The notes below the pieces were generated by a model. That model saw only the letters and a program-made list of their open reading frames with translations. It did no database searches and was not told where the DNA came from. From NCBI GenBank assembly GCA_035610365.1, contig CM069436.1, positions 60,961,505 through 61,025,504 of the forward strand: DNA of 64,000 bases, given 5' to 3'. Numbering within the stretch: the stretch's first letter is position 1; each line of letters starts with the position of its first letter. Positions 1 to 9,069 of this stretch are shown here, piece after piece. This stretch comes from Aquatica leii (Eukaryota > Arthropoda > Insecta > Coleoptera > Lampyridae). The translations under genes were made by a program, and so were the position numbers.

Positions 1-20
1 GGGAATATGCTGCTTCATTT

Positions 21-1206
21 TCATTTTTTTCGGTAACTAAGACCTCTCTTTCCGATTAGTTTGACCACATTTATCACTCGATCTAGTACTTGGCGTCTTT
101 TCATGACTTGTTTGTTCTTTAAATCCAACTGACTAGAAAACAATAATTTCCCGATAGTTTTGTCATGTGTGTGCATAAAATATGATTCAGAACATTTTCC
201 ATGCATAGCAGATTTTTCATGTTGTTCAATCCTTTGGTATGTATGATTCCAGTCTGACATACCGAGTATAAATGAACTTGTCTCATTAGGTCTCGCAAAC
301 GCTAAACACACAGTACAAAACAAAGCTTCTTTCTTATCACTGTATGTCAACCATTTTCTGGCCGTTCCATTGTTTCTCTTCAAAGCTTTTTCTATTCTAA
401 ATTTTTTAACAGAATTTGGTTCAGGTACCTGAGGCTGATTTTCAAAGAAAATATTTATCTCAGTTGGTGTTGGTCTTTTAAAATAGTCGTAGGTGTTGAA
501 ATCAGGATTGGAAACTTCTGGATCTGCTTTACATGTTCTTGAATGACTGGCAGGCGTCTCATCAATATCATCTAGTAGTTCTTGCAATTTCGGAAGTTCT
601 TGTAGCGATTCCTAAGATATTAAGAAGGTACTGAGAAGTTAAGAAGCTCTATGAACTGGTGACGTAGTGTCATCTCGATTAGGATCTAAACTAAAGGCAT
701 TTAGGCCCGAATCGTGATGACACCATTCCAAGAATGACTGCTTTTGGAATTATTGTCTTAGGAAAGTAGAACATATGACGCATAAAAAGGAAAATGATGT
801 ACGGATTTATTCCTAGAAAAATTCCAGTCAAAAGTCAACGACCATCGCCAGTTTTTTTTAATGAGAGCAGAGAGAGGAATAAAATTTTAATCAAATAAAC
901 ATCGTGGTAGCCAAAATTTAGTCGGAATTCTGATAAATGGTACCTACTTGAGATTGAGAATGAGATTATTGGAAGCACATGGGAGAATGGCGTTGTGCAG
1001 TGTGCAGTACTTACGTCTCTTATAGAGGTGTTGCCGTCCTCATCGGAATCTTCTTTAGTCTCTGCATCAGAAACAGAATCTTTTTTCTTAACAAAACTTT
1101 CCAACTTGCCACATTTTGTTGCCTGCTCTGTCAACCTTTGTTTTTTCTTGTCTCTTTGTTTTTCTGCACCTCCCTTACGTTTTGAATTTGAATTCAACGA
1201 AATCAT
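21..1206 (-). pseudogene. ZMYM1-like hAT transposase, N-terminal part, frameshifted
   Basis: The first exon (1015-1206) starts MISLNSNSKRKGG and is rich in Lys/Glu and acidic residues. It ends at a clean donor (GTAAGT, 1009-1014). An intron of about 403 bp ends at an AG at 612-613, and the second exon continues in phase. That exon encodes a TTF-type zinc finger (ARKWLTYSDKK then FCTVCLAF, followed by a His-rich stretch), the usual N-terminus of ZMYM1-like hAT transposases. The reading frame stops at about 21-23 after GLSYRKK. The conserved continuation (NEAAY) is present immediately after, in another frame beyond an A-run, so a small indel has broken the gene. The catalytic region would lie left of the window. 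A nuclear transposase or a domesticated derivative are the two options; the frameshift favours a dead copy. Confidence 0.75.
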
Positions 1207-1842
1207 TTTGCCAAATTATGGTTCTTTGTATAATAATAATAATATAAAAACTGCTGAATAAATTTGCGCAATGCACAAAAAACAGTAAACAAACTACACT
1301 GATCAATTGTTCAACGAATCTTTTTCAATAAAAACGAATGCTAAAACCAATTAATTATCTTTTTTCTTTAAAACCAAGTTTATCACATAACATGTAAATT
1401 TAAATATTTTCACAAGTTTAGTTTAAAAACATTTAACGTATTACAGAAAACTATTCATACTGATTACTGTCTAACTAACTTAAATGAAAAAAGGACTACC
1501 TAATATCCTATATCACAGATAAGTAAAATAAATAAAAAATAAAAATTATACAAGTTTTATTAAATAAAAGTATCTAATTTCCAGTAAAGATGCTGTATTG
1601 AACTAAACACTTCTTTATTCAATGACTAAACTGAGATATTATTCTATATCATTAATTCACTTACACAGGATGCCGACAATGCGATAAGGTATTATAGTTT
1701 TGAATTACCTTCCCATCGTTATGTTATCGTCAAAGACAGAATGTCTTGACATCAATTTTTCTGTCGTGTAAAATATTAATTCTATTTTAAAATAGGACTG
1801 TGGTTTTATATTCTACCGGCCCAATATTTAAAAATTTTACCG

Positions 1843-1876
1843 GCCCAGGGGGAAAATTCCCTTTTTCCCCCTGGGC
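1843..1876. repeat. Subterminal hairpin of the hAT end
   Basis: Two 14-base arms (1843-1856 and 1863-1876, GCCCAGGGGGAAAA and its complement) face each other across a 6-base loop just inside the terminal repeat of the hAT element. A perfect GC-rich stem in AT-rich DNA so close to a transposon end is probably part of the transposase-recognised terminus. This role is inferred. Confidence 0.7.
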
Positions 1877-1897
1877 CCATCCACCCCTGTTAGGCGA

Positions 1898-2689
1898 TCT
1901 CATACAAGGAAGCTACGTTGGTGTTACTTACTTACTGCTCTAGGTAAGTAGATGTCTTTATATTACAATCACAAAACGTTCACACAAAATAACTTAAGTA
2001 ACTGTAAATTAGAATATTAGAAACATGTAATACCTTTTTCTACGTCCTGAAAAAATGGAAACATTTTAAATAACAGGCTTATCAACTAGAATACTGGTTA
2101 ATTTGTTTTGAAAGTAAGTTACACGTAAGTTTTAATAACATCTTAAATATATCTCAGAAATGTTAAGCCAAGATATTCAAGACATCTTGTAGACATCTCA
2201 TTACTTCTTTAGACATCTTTAAGACATATTGAAAACGTCGAATGTTAATAAACTGTACATCTTGAAGACATCTTACTTAGACATCTTTAGGATACAAGCT
2301 CAGAACACGTTTAAGACAAAAAATATATTGGGCAAAACTGCACATGCAATAAAATACTAAATATAAAACATTTTTTTCTTGAACGTCATATTTTTTTTTA
2401 ATAAGAGAACTTCTATTGGAGGCTGTTTTCACGCAGTTCTCGATCGAAATTTCAGTTTCTTTTTGAAATTTGCACGACCCAGCTTATTTAACGAAATCTA
2501 CAAATTATATTTTTATTTAATCTAAATTAGAGACTATGTTAATTTGTATAATACAATTTTTTATATAGATTAGACGACGATTTTATTGAATTAAACTGTA
2601 TACAATATTAAATTACATTTTAGCTGACATATGTAAATCAGAGAAAATAATTTTTCTATTTTAATTTTATATTAATATTTTTATATTTT
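1898..2689. other. No gene seen; AT-rich DNA with a short repeated motif
   Basis: No coding signal was found on either strand. Between about 2165 and 2300 the word AGACATCT recurs several times at irregular spacing, including AGACATCTTG, AGACATCTCA and AGACATCTTT. It looks like a degenerate minisatellite or the subterminal zone of an unidentified mobile element. Confidence 0.5.
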
Positions 2690-2881
2690 TTATCTAAAAA
2701 TGTACTTTCGAATTAAATTCGGTGTCTAATACTTTTAGCTGGTTCGTTTCTGTTGAAATGATAGCAAAATTACTTAGTCGGTTTTGCCCCATGGTCGATC
2801 TTAAATAATTTTATACTATTTTTAATTTTGAAAAAGATCGTTCTGCGGTAGCAACAGAAAGCGGCATTGTTAATAAAATAC
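2690..2881 (-). pseudogene. hAT transposase C-terminal dimerisation segment (cut off by the Gypsy insertion)
   Basis: The minus strand reads MPLSVATAERSFSKLKIV, a stop, then NYLRSTMGQNRLSNFAIIST, the characteristic hAT dimerisation motif. It is the 3' end of the transposase whose upstream part lies at 9544-11560; the Ty3/Gypsy element sits between them. An in-frame stop shows the hAT was already dead. A nearly identical segment without the insertion occurs at about 31770-31930. Confidence 0.8.
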
Positions 2882-3336
2882 TGTTACGAATTTATTTATT
2901 AAAAACTAATTTATTTAAACGATTAAAACTACGTTTACTTATTCTAGAAAAATATGCACTTTTAAATTAACCGAGCTAATTAAATCTAATAATAATATTT
3001 AATAAAAACACTTACACTATAATTTATATCACTTAAGATAAGATAACGTTCTCGGATTTCACAGCTGATAGTCACGTTCACTCGATTCGGTGTACACTGT
3101 TATTTATTTAAAACGCCGCGCGTGCTAACGATACGTATTTATTTCAACTTGATAACCTTCTTAATACTGCATGCTTTCACATTCCAGCAATAACTGACCT
3201 ACGATTTCCATCTTCGGCTTTTATAGACATCAGCGAATTCTTCTCGGTCGTTCCTCACTTTTCGCTATATTTTCTAGAAACTAGATAACAGTTCTAGAAG
3301 GCTCTTGCATTTGCAAGTAATTTCTCGGACGTTTCA
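2882..3336 (-). repeat. 3' LTR of the Ty3/Gypsy element
   Basis: 455 bp, starting TGTTACGAATTT and ending CGGACGTTTCA on the plus strand, apparently identical to 9089-9543. The pol frame runs 56 bp into this LTR before its stop at 3281-3283. A TATA box (TATAAAAG, 3218-3225 complement) and a downstream AATAAA (complement of 3103-3108) fit a U3-R-U5 arrangement. Confidence 0.95.
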
Positions 3337-5809
3337 CTGCCCCCTTCTTAGGACTGTTCTGTCCCAGAACAGGAGACTGGATGCGACACCGGTAAATGGG
3401 ATCGTGGCGATAGCGGCAGCTTCCTCCATTTCGGCAACTTCCTTGACCATAAAAGTAACAGTCAATGGACTTTTCCTGACCCAATACTCTCCTCGGTTGG
3501 TAACTACAGACCAACACTTGAACGCCTGTTCCTCGGAAAACGACCTCCAACATGTTTCGAACTGTCCTCCAATTCAATTGGTCTAAGCCACAACCAAGCT
3601 TGGGTACTGCCAATTTCTTAACATGATGGAACTCCATTTGTCTCTTGAGACTCCATAATGTTCGCCACAGATCTTTGTATAACGGCTTGACACGTGAGTA
3701 TTTCTTGGTGACCAGATAGAAAACGAAGCGTCCGTCACCACGTAGTCCTAAAACCTTTCCGATTGCCGGTTGCTGTCTTCGTAATTCATCTAGCTGTCCA
3801 AACTTCTTTTTAAACACGACTGCAACCCTTTTGGACATGTCAAGCTCCTCGCTCACGCAATGTGCGATGGCGTAATCTTTTTGTGTCTGGAACAGGTCTT
3901 GTTGTTCCTCGGTGGTAACTCCGAACCTAGCTTTTCCAGAACCTCCGTATAAGTTCATAAACTTTTCGAACTCCATTTCTTCGATTGGATTCCTGGTTCT
4001 GCTACTTATTACTCTGGTTCGGACCTGAACTTGCGGATTGTGGTTATCGCCAGCAAACGGGGCTAGACGATCGACGTGGACCACTTTTGGCTTGCCTCTG
4101 GGCGGTTTTCGGATGCGGTATATAACGTCGTTAATACGCTGCACGACTTCATAGGGGCCCTCCCATTGCCTTTGCAGCTTCGGCGACAAACCACGTCTCC
4201 TTTGAGGGTTATACAACCAAACCATATCGCCAGGTTGAAACCCACCATTTTGCGCCTTGACGTCATATCTTGTTTTCATCCTGTCGCTCGCAATTTGTGT
4301 GTTTTTACGAACCTCTTCATGTACTTCGTCTAGCCTCTTTGCCAGCTTGCTGACGTAATCTTCTCCAGCGACTTCTTCTTCCGGTCTTCGTCCAAATTGA
4401 AGATCGCATGGTAATCTTATCTCACGACCGAGCATGACACAGGATGGTGTTTGGCCTGTGCTTTCGTGAACGGATGATCGGTACGCCATTAAGAAGAGGT
4501 GCAAGTACTGATCCCAGTCTCTTTGATGTTCGGACACTACCTTGGCTAAGTACTTGCCCATTGTTCGATTCATCCGTTCAACCATGCCATCAGACTGAGG
4601 ATGGAGAGGCGTTGTCCTAGTCTTTTTAATTCCTAACAGTCGGCAAACTTCTTGAAACAGCCCAGACTCAAAATTGCGGCCTTGATCGGAGTGTAATTCC
4701 AACGGAACTCCAAACCGGCAGAAAAACTCCTTTACTAATACGTCTGCGACTGTAGCTGCTTCCTGATTGGGTATGGCGTAAGCCTCCGTCCATTTCGTGA
4801 AATAATCCATCGCCACCAAGATGTATTTATTTCCCGAATCGGATTCTGGGAACGGCCCTGCGATGTCAATCGCTACTCTTTCCAAAGGGCTTCCTACGTT
4901 GTATTGTTTCATGGGTGCTTTGCGCTTTCTCGCTGGACCATTTCCTGAAGCGCAGACTATGCATTTACGGCACCATTTCATGACGTCCTCTTTGCAGTTC
5001 ATCCAGTAGAATCGTTCTCGCACTTTACCCAACGTCTTCTTAATGCCAAAGTGTCCTCCTGATGTCCCATCGTGGAGATGCTTCAACACTTCGGTCACCC
5101 TGCTTTTCGGCACTACCAGCTGTAGTTTGTTTCCCGTGCCCTCGGCACTTTCTAGGGATCGCTTCAGAAGACCGTCTTCTACTATCAAGGAGTCCCACTG
5201 CGCCCAGTACGCTTTGATATTTTTGCCCAAAGCACTCACTTCTTCCCAGGTTGGTCGTCGGCCGCTTTCTTTCCAGTCGAGGAGTTGTCTTATTTCAGGA
5301 TCGTCTTCTTGTTCGCGACGTAACTGCTCAGGTTCCCACTCATCATCAACCATAGCAGTTCTCCGGAGACATTCGACTTTTTCTTCCAGTCGCGAACAAT
5401 GGCTGCAGTCCGCCGGACATGGTCTTCTGGACAAGGCATCAGCGTTTCGATGACTGCTTCCGGAACGGTGTTCTGTGTCATAGTCATACTCTTGCAGTCT
5501 CTCGATCCATCTTGCCACTTGTCCTTCTGGGTTACGGAACTGCAGTAGCCATTTTAAAGCGGCGTGGTCTGTTCTCAGTAAAAATCTTCGTCCATACAAA
5601 TACTTGTAGAAATGTTCGATGGACTTAACGACTGCTAACAGCTCCCTCCTAGTCACGCAATAATTCCTTTCTGGCCTAGACAAAACCTTGCTAAAGTACG
5701 CGATCACCTTTTCTTGTCCATCTTGAACCTGCGAAAGGACCGCGCCTATGGCCATATTGCTTGCGTCGGTATCCAAAACAAACTTTCCATCTTCTCGTGG
5801 ATAACTCAA
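3281..5809 (-). CDS. Pol C-terminal segment: RNase H, integrase, GPY/F, macro domain, CCCH finger
   Basis: 842 codons, an internal pol segment rather than an independent start. RNase H: FVLDTDASNMAIGAVL (about 10-25), RRELLAVV with Glu56, RTDHAALKW, and HRNADALSR near 120-128. Integrase zinc module: His246, His253, Cys283, Cys286. Integrase core: Asp315 (VAIDIAGPF), Asp375 (LHSDQGRNF), Glu411 (MVERMNR), with 35 residues between the last two. GPY/F module at about 540-585. Residues about 636-770 then match the TARG1/OARD1 class of macro domains, and residues 784-802 form a C-x7-C-x5-C-x3-H finger. The frame ends 56 bp inside the 3' LTR. Ty3/Gypsy pol normally stops after GPY/F or a chromodomain, so the last 230 residues are an unusual addition. 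All catalytic motifs look intact. Confidence 0.92.
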   Translation of the reverse strand: MSYPREDGKFVLDTDASNMAIGAVLSQVQDGQEKVIAYFSKVLSRPERNYCVTRRELLAVVKSIEHFYKYLYGRRFLLRTDHAALKWLLQFRNPEGQVARWIERLQEYDYDTEHRSGSSHRNADALSRRPCPADCSHCSRLEEKVECLRRTAMVDDEWEPEQLRREQEDDPEIRQLLDWKESGRRPTWEEVSALGKNIKAYWAQWDSLIVEDGLLKRSLESAEGTGNKLQLVVPKSRVTEVLKHLHDGTSGGHFGIKKTLGKVRERFYWMNCKEDVMKWCRKCIVCASGNGPARKRKAPMKQYNVGSPLERVAIDIAGPFPESDSGNKYILVAMDYFTKWTEAYAIPNQEAATVADVLVKEFFCRFGVPLELHSDQGRNFESGLFQEVCRLLGIKKTRTTPLHPQSDGMVERMNRTMGKYLAKVVSEHQRDWDQYLHLFLMAYRSSVHESTGQTPSCVMLGREIRLPCDLQFGRRPEEEVAGEDYVSKLAKRLDEVHEEVRKNTQIASDRMKTRYDVKAQNGGFQPGDMVWLYNPQRRRGLSPKLQRQWEGPYEVVQRINDVIYRIRKPPRGKPKVVHVDRLAPFAGDNHNPQVQVRTRVISSRTRNPIEEMEFEKFMNLYGGSGKARFGVTTEEQQDLFQTQKDYAIAHCVSEELDMSKRVAVVFKKKFGQLDELRRQQPAIGKVLGLRGDGRFVFYLVTKKYSRVKPLYKDLWRTLWSLKRQMEFHHVKKLAVPKLGCGLDQLNWRTVRNMLEVVFRGTGVQVLVCSYQPRRVLGQEKSIDCYFYGQGSCRNGGSCRYRHDPIYRCRIQSPVLGQNSPKKGAVKRPRNYLQMQEPSRTVI
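3337..3349 (-). other. Polypurine tract
   Basis: The minus strand reads AAGAAGGGGGCAG directly against the 3' LTR, the standard plus-strand priming site. It lies inside the pol reading frame, so the protein tail is encoded across the tract and into the LTR. Confidence 0.8.
3404..3460 (-). other. CCCH zinc finger at the pol C-terminus
   Basis: Residues 784-802 read C-YFYGQGS-C-RNGGS-C-RYR-H, spacing C-x7-C-x5-C-x3-H. This is close to the RNA-binding CCCH class. It follows the macro domain after a short linker. Zinc and RNA binding are family expectations, not shown here. Confidence 0.8.
3500..3904 (-). other. TARG1/OARD1-type macro domain inside pol
   Basis: Residues about 636-770 of the pol segment show the family's hallmark order: AIAHCVSEELDM, VVFKKKFG, GKVLGLRGDGRFVFYLVTKK, then VPKLGCGLDQLNW and a VLVCSY end strand. 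In human TARG1 the catalytic residues are Lys84 and Asp125. The aligned positions here are Lys702 (LVTKK) and Asp743 (GCGLD), both present. TARG1 enzymes remove ADP-ribose from acidic residues and from some nucleic-acid adducts, so an active hydrolase is predicted. Length (about 135 residues) fits the whole domain. Alignment was made by eye from memory of the family, so exact borders are approximate; the fold call itself is strong. Confidence 0.9.
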
Positions 5810-5835
5810 AATCGGCGAAGTGACTAGGGCCTGTT

Positions 5836-6321
5836 TTAGTTGATTAAAAGAATTTTCGCAGTCTTCATTCCATCTAAATTCTGCTTTTCTTCGGTTAGTT
5901 TTGTCAATGGTTTGGCAATATTGGCAAATCCGGGGACAAATCTTCTATAATAAGTGCACAACCCAAGGAAACTTCGGACCTGATGTTTGTCGATCGGTCT
6001 TGGCCATGCTTGCACTGCTCGGATTTTGTCTGGGTCAGCCCTTACTCCGTCTCTAGATACGACGTGGCCAAGGTATTGGACTTCCTTCTTAAATACGTGG
6101 CACTTCTTTGGGCTCAGTTTGAGGTTAGCCCCACGTAATCTCTGGAACACTTCCTTCAAGTTGTTTAAGTGCTCTTCAAACGACCTTCCAACCACGATCA
6201 CGTCGTCCAGGTAAACCAAGCACGTCTTCCAAGACAATCCGCGCAAGATGGTCTCCATCAAACGCTCGAACGTTGCAGGAGCGTTACACAGGCCGAAGGG
6301 CATTACAGTGAACTGCCACAA
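5836..6321 (-). CDS. Reverse transcriptase, C-terminal half (frameshifted continuation)
   Basis: This frame carries WQFTVMPFGLCNAPATFERLM and the catalytic YLDD box (LVYLDDVIV, residues 36-44), then the RT thumb region with VQYLGHVVSRDGV and RSFLGLCTYYRRFVPGF. It directly continues the RT domain of the upstream frame, overlapping it by 19 bp, and runs out of register again near 5884-5889 beside a short A-run. The listed first codon is not a real start; this is an internal pol segment. Since the LTRs are identical, both frameshifts are either very recent or sequencing errors. Confidence 0.9.
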   Translation of the reverse strand: MWQFTVMPFGLCNAPATFERLMETILRGLSWKTCLVYLDDVIVVGRSFEEHLNNLKEVFQRLRGANLKLSPKKCHVFKKEVQYLGHVVSRDGVRADPDKIRAVQAWPRPIDKHQVRSFLGLCTYYRRFVPGFANIAKPLTKLTEEKQNLDGMKTAKILLIN

Positions 6322-8801
6322 ACCAGTTCCGATCGTAAAGCTGTTTTCTCACGATCCTTGGGTTCTAATTCTACCTGCCAGTATCCACTCTTTAAATCTA
6401 ACGTAGAAAACCACTGGGATCCTGACAGGGTGTCTAGCGTATCGTCAATTCTGGGTAAAGGGTAGCTGTCCTTTTTGGTCACGTCGTTTAGCTGCCTGTA
6501 GTCTACGCAAAACCTCGTTGATCCATCCTTCTTCTTCACGAGTACCACTGGGGATGCCCATGGACTACTTGAAGGTTCAATCACGCCTTCTCTCTCCATA
6601 TCCGTAATTATTTGTTCGGCTTCTTCTCTTTTCGCCAAAGGAAGTCTGCGTGGATGTTGTCGTATCGGCCGAGCGTCTCCGGTATTAATTTTATGTTTCA
6701 CCACGTTAGTTCTTCCTTTGGAACCACTCTCCAGCGCGAACACATCCTGGTACTCTTGGATCAACACTTTAACTTTAGCCAGCTGGTCTTGGCTGAGGTT
6801 TTGGCATTTGGTGGTAAGAATGTCCAATAGATGTTGTGGACACTTCTTCGGCGGCGTATCTTCGTTCGTCTTCACGCATCTCACAATTTGTGATACTGGC
6901 GTGCATTGGCCTACCACGGTCTTCTTTTTCAACGTTACAGGATCTGAGTTGATGTTTAAGATCCTTACTGGCATCGTGTTCTTTACTCGTACTAAGGTTC
7001 TGCCAACGAGTAGTCCCTTTTCAACTAAGCCGCCTTCCATTGGTTCAATCGCGCGTATGTAGCCTTCCCGGAGATTTCCATCAAGGCGTGCCATCACCAC
7101 ACTTTCAGTCCTTGCAGGCAGAATCACGTCTTCACTCAATAAGACTCGCACGGCTGCCTTCTCTGACGAATGAAAAGGAATTTCTTCATTGTCGATCTTC
7201 AGGACATCGTTCTTCATATCCAAATGGAACCCATACTTCTTTATCACGTCCATTCCCAGGATAACTTCTTCCGTGATGTCGGCTACCAGTACTTGATGGT
7301 CGAGTACTCCATTTCCCAAACCAATGGTTACTTTGACTTGTCCGTGAGTAGGTATTTCGTCGCCCGTTGCTGTTCGAAGTCGTACTGTTACTGGTGATGT
7401 CTTCTCGTTTTCCAATAAGATGTCAGGACGAATGATGGTCTTCGTCGCTCCCGTGTCAACCAGTAACTGGACGCTTCTTCCATTGATCTTTCCATCGAGA
7501 TAAATGCTATGCAATTGCTCTCTAGGCGATGCCATTTGGATTGTAACCTCCGGAGTTTGACTAGATGTGATTACTTTTTGTTTCTTTCGCTCGCCTCGTT
7601 CCAAATTTTCGAGGGCTCTTCTAGTCCTCTTCTTAGGTTTGGTACGATGCCGTCGTACATGGCCTATTTCATCGCAGTTCAAAGCTGTCACTCCTCTTTC
7701 CCGAAGTATTCGTCGCGCTATCTCCTCGATGCTTTCCAGTGTCTGCGCGGGTACTTCTGTAGCACAGCAGAGTCTATGACCACCTCGTTGCGATGCTTGT
7801 TTTGCTGCTTCAAACTCCAAAGCATGCACCAAAGCGTCATCCAACGTCTTCGGTCGAGCTAACCGGAGGGTCTGCTGTGTTTCGCTGTCTCGGAGGCCAT
7901 CTACGAAAGTTTGAATAGCTAACTGCTCCAGGAAGGTATCCGGTGCTGTAGGATACGCAAGCCGTGTTAGTCTGGCGATGTCAGCCTCAAACTCTTGAAG
8001 ACTTTCGGCAGCTTTTTGAACCCGACTTTTAATTTGAGCCTGATATACTTGTTGAAGATGAGCATCCCCATATCTCATTTCTAATCGTGATATTAAGAGT
8101 TCGTAATTTTCTTGCAGGTGGTCCGGAATAGTTTGTAAAATTCCAAGCGCTTCTCCACGTAAGGACACTATTAAAGACGTCGCTTTCTGCTTGTTGCTCC
8201 AACCATTAGCAGTAGCTGCGGCTTCAAACTGCTTGTAGTAGGTTGACCATGGAACTTTACCATCAAAATTCGGTGGTACAACTTTGAACTTGTGAGTGTT
8301 TTCTTCTCGATGGTTCATTATTAAATCTTCACTCGTGACGCTTCCTTCACCGTGACAATTCATTTGGGTCATTCTTTCTTCAAACAGTTGCATTCTTTCT
8401 CTCAATTTTTTTTCTAGCTTGTCTTCTATGGTTCTTGAATTTTCTTTTAACTTCTCTTCTAATTTGTTTTGTACTTCTTCTATTATGTCATTCACAGAAT
8501 CGCAAATTTCTTCTTTTAAGTTTAACATGTCTGCTTGGGTTTCCTCTTGAACAATTTTGATTTGATTTTCTATGCTCGTTCGTATTTCTTCTTTTAAACT
8601 TCTAGAATTTTCCTCCATTTTCTGAGAATGTTCGGAGAGTTTTTCTTCCATTTTTCTTGAATTTTCCGACAGTTTTTCTTCAATTTTCTGTGAATTTTCG
8701 CCCATTTTTCTATTCATCGACTCCTGACCATTTTTGATTGATTCAAGAAATTCAAATAGCTTTGCATCCATTTTAACTGTTTGCGAACGCGTCACCGGCA
8801 T
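6303..8801 (-). CDS. Gag, protease and N-terminal reverse transcriptase (Ty3/Gypsy)
   Basis: 832 codons starting MPVTRSQTVKMDAK. Residues 30-150 are a long charged heptad-type region with repeated EKLSENSRKMEE-like blocks, predicted coiled coil. Residues 170-340 form the Gag capsid-like part. A relic zinc knuckle (LNCDEIGHVRRH, about 374-385) lacks its first and last Cys. The aspartic protease carries LLVDTGATKTII (Asp449). Reverse transcriptase begins about residue 710, with VVLVKKKDGSTRFCVDYRQLN and the first catalytic Asp in STLDLKSGYW (Asp802). The frame then ends out of register because of a one-base loss in a short run near 6335-6342; the conserved continuation is in the next frame. Gag and pol are in one frame, with no Gag stop. 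The translation start is the first ATG after the 5' leader. Confidence 0.9.
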   Translation of the reverse strand: MPVTRSQTVKMDAKLFEFLESIKNGQESMNRKMGENSQKIEEKLSENSRKMEEKLSEHSQKMEENSRSLKEEIRTSIENQIKIVQEETQADMLNLKEEICDSVNDIIEEVQNKLEEKLKENSRTIEDKLEKKLRERMQLFEERMTQMNCHGEGSVTSEDLIMNHREENTHKFKVVPPNFDGKVPWSTYYKQFEAAATANGWSNKQKATSLIVSLRGEALGILQTIPDHLQENYELLISRLEMRYGDAHLQQVYQAQIKSRVQKAAESLQEFEADIARLTRLAYPTAPDTFLEQLAIQTFVDGLRDSETQQTLRLARPKTLDDALVHALEFEAAKQASQRGGHRLCCATEVPAQTLESIEEIARRILRERGVTALNCDEIGHVRRHRTKPKKRTRRALENLERGERKKQKVITSSQTPEVTIQMASPREQLHSIYLDGKINGRSVQLLVDTGATKTIIRPDILLENEKTSPVTVRLRTATGDEIPTHGQVKVTIGLGNGVLDHQVLVADITEEVILGMDVIKKYGFHLDMKNDVLKIDNEEIPFHSSEKAAVRVLLSEDVILPARTESVVMARLDGNLREGYIRAIEPMEGGLVEKGLLVGRTLVRVKNTMPVRILNINSDPVTLKKKTVVGQCTPVSQIVRCVKTNEDTPPKKCPQHLLDILTTKCQNLSQDQLAKVKVLIQEYQDVFALESGSKGRTNVVKHKINTGDARPIRQHPRRLPLAKREEAEQIITDMEREGVIEPSSSPWASPVVLVKKKDGSTRFCVDYRQLNDVTKKDSYPLPRIDDTLDTLSGSQWFSTLDLKSGYWQVELEPKDREKTALRSELVCGSSL

Positions 8802-9069
8802 AAATTTAAATATAACACGAATATAAAGTTTTTAAATACACTACTTTTTAAAATGCAGTTTTTGTATAACACAAAATTTAATAACTATCCACTTATTAAT
8901 ATTAAACCACTAGTGTCCGGAAACGAATTTAATCGCGATCACGCTCTTGTTAAAAGAAAAAGTTTATTAAACACTATATTAACTTTATAAATAAACACGC
9001 TTATCGCGAATCTTAACAGATATTTACGCGATGAATGTTTTTATAACGGAAGCGATATTAGATTGCGAA

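Larger units (their letters stand above)
1..1889 (-). mobile_element. hAT transposon, right part (continues past the left window edge)
   Basis: Read on the minus strand, the element begins at 1889 with CAGGGGTGGATGGGCCCAG, a typical hAT-style terminal inverted repeat (CAGGGGTGGA). It runs leftward through a ZMYM1-like transposase gene and leaves the window. The eight bases just outside (1890-1897, TTAGGCGA) are the expected site of an 8-bp target duplication, but the partner end is not visible. The interval 1207-1842 is AT-rich and holds no further gene. The terminal repeat and the transposase are directly visible; that they belong to one element is inferred from orientation and spacing. Confidence 0.7.

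Noticed and set aside
979..1261. Two plus-strand frames over the hAT first exon
   Set aside because: Antisense to a spliced ZMYM1-like exon with a good donor; hydrophobic low-complexity products.
3500..3904. The macro domain as an independent host OARD1 gene or a retrocopy inserted in the element
   Set aside because: It is in one uninterrupted frame with the integrase, has no own start, intron scar or poly(A), and lies within the LTR borders.
5043..5453. Plus-strand open frames across 3.3-8.0 kb (for example 5043-5453, 7509-7862)
   Set aside because: They are antisense shadows of the Gypsy gag-pol and show no domain of their own.
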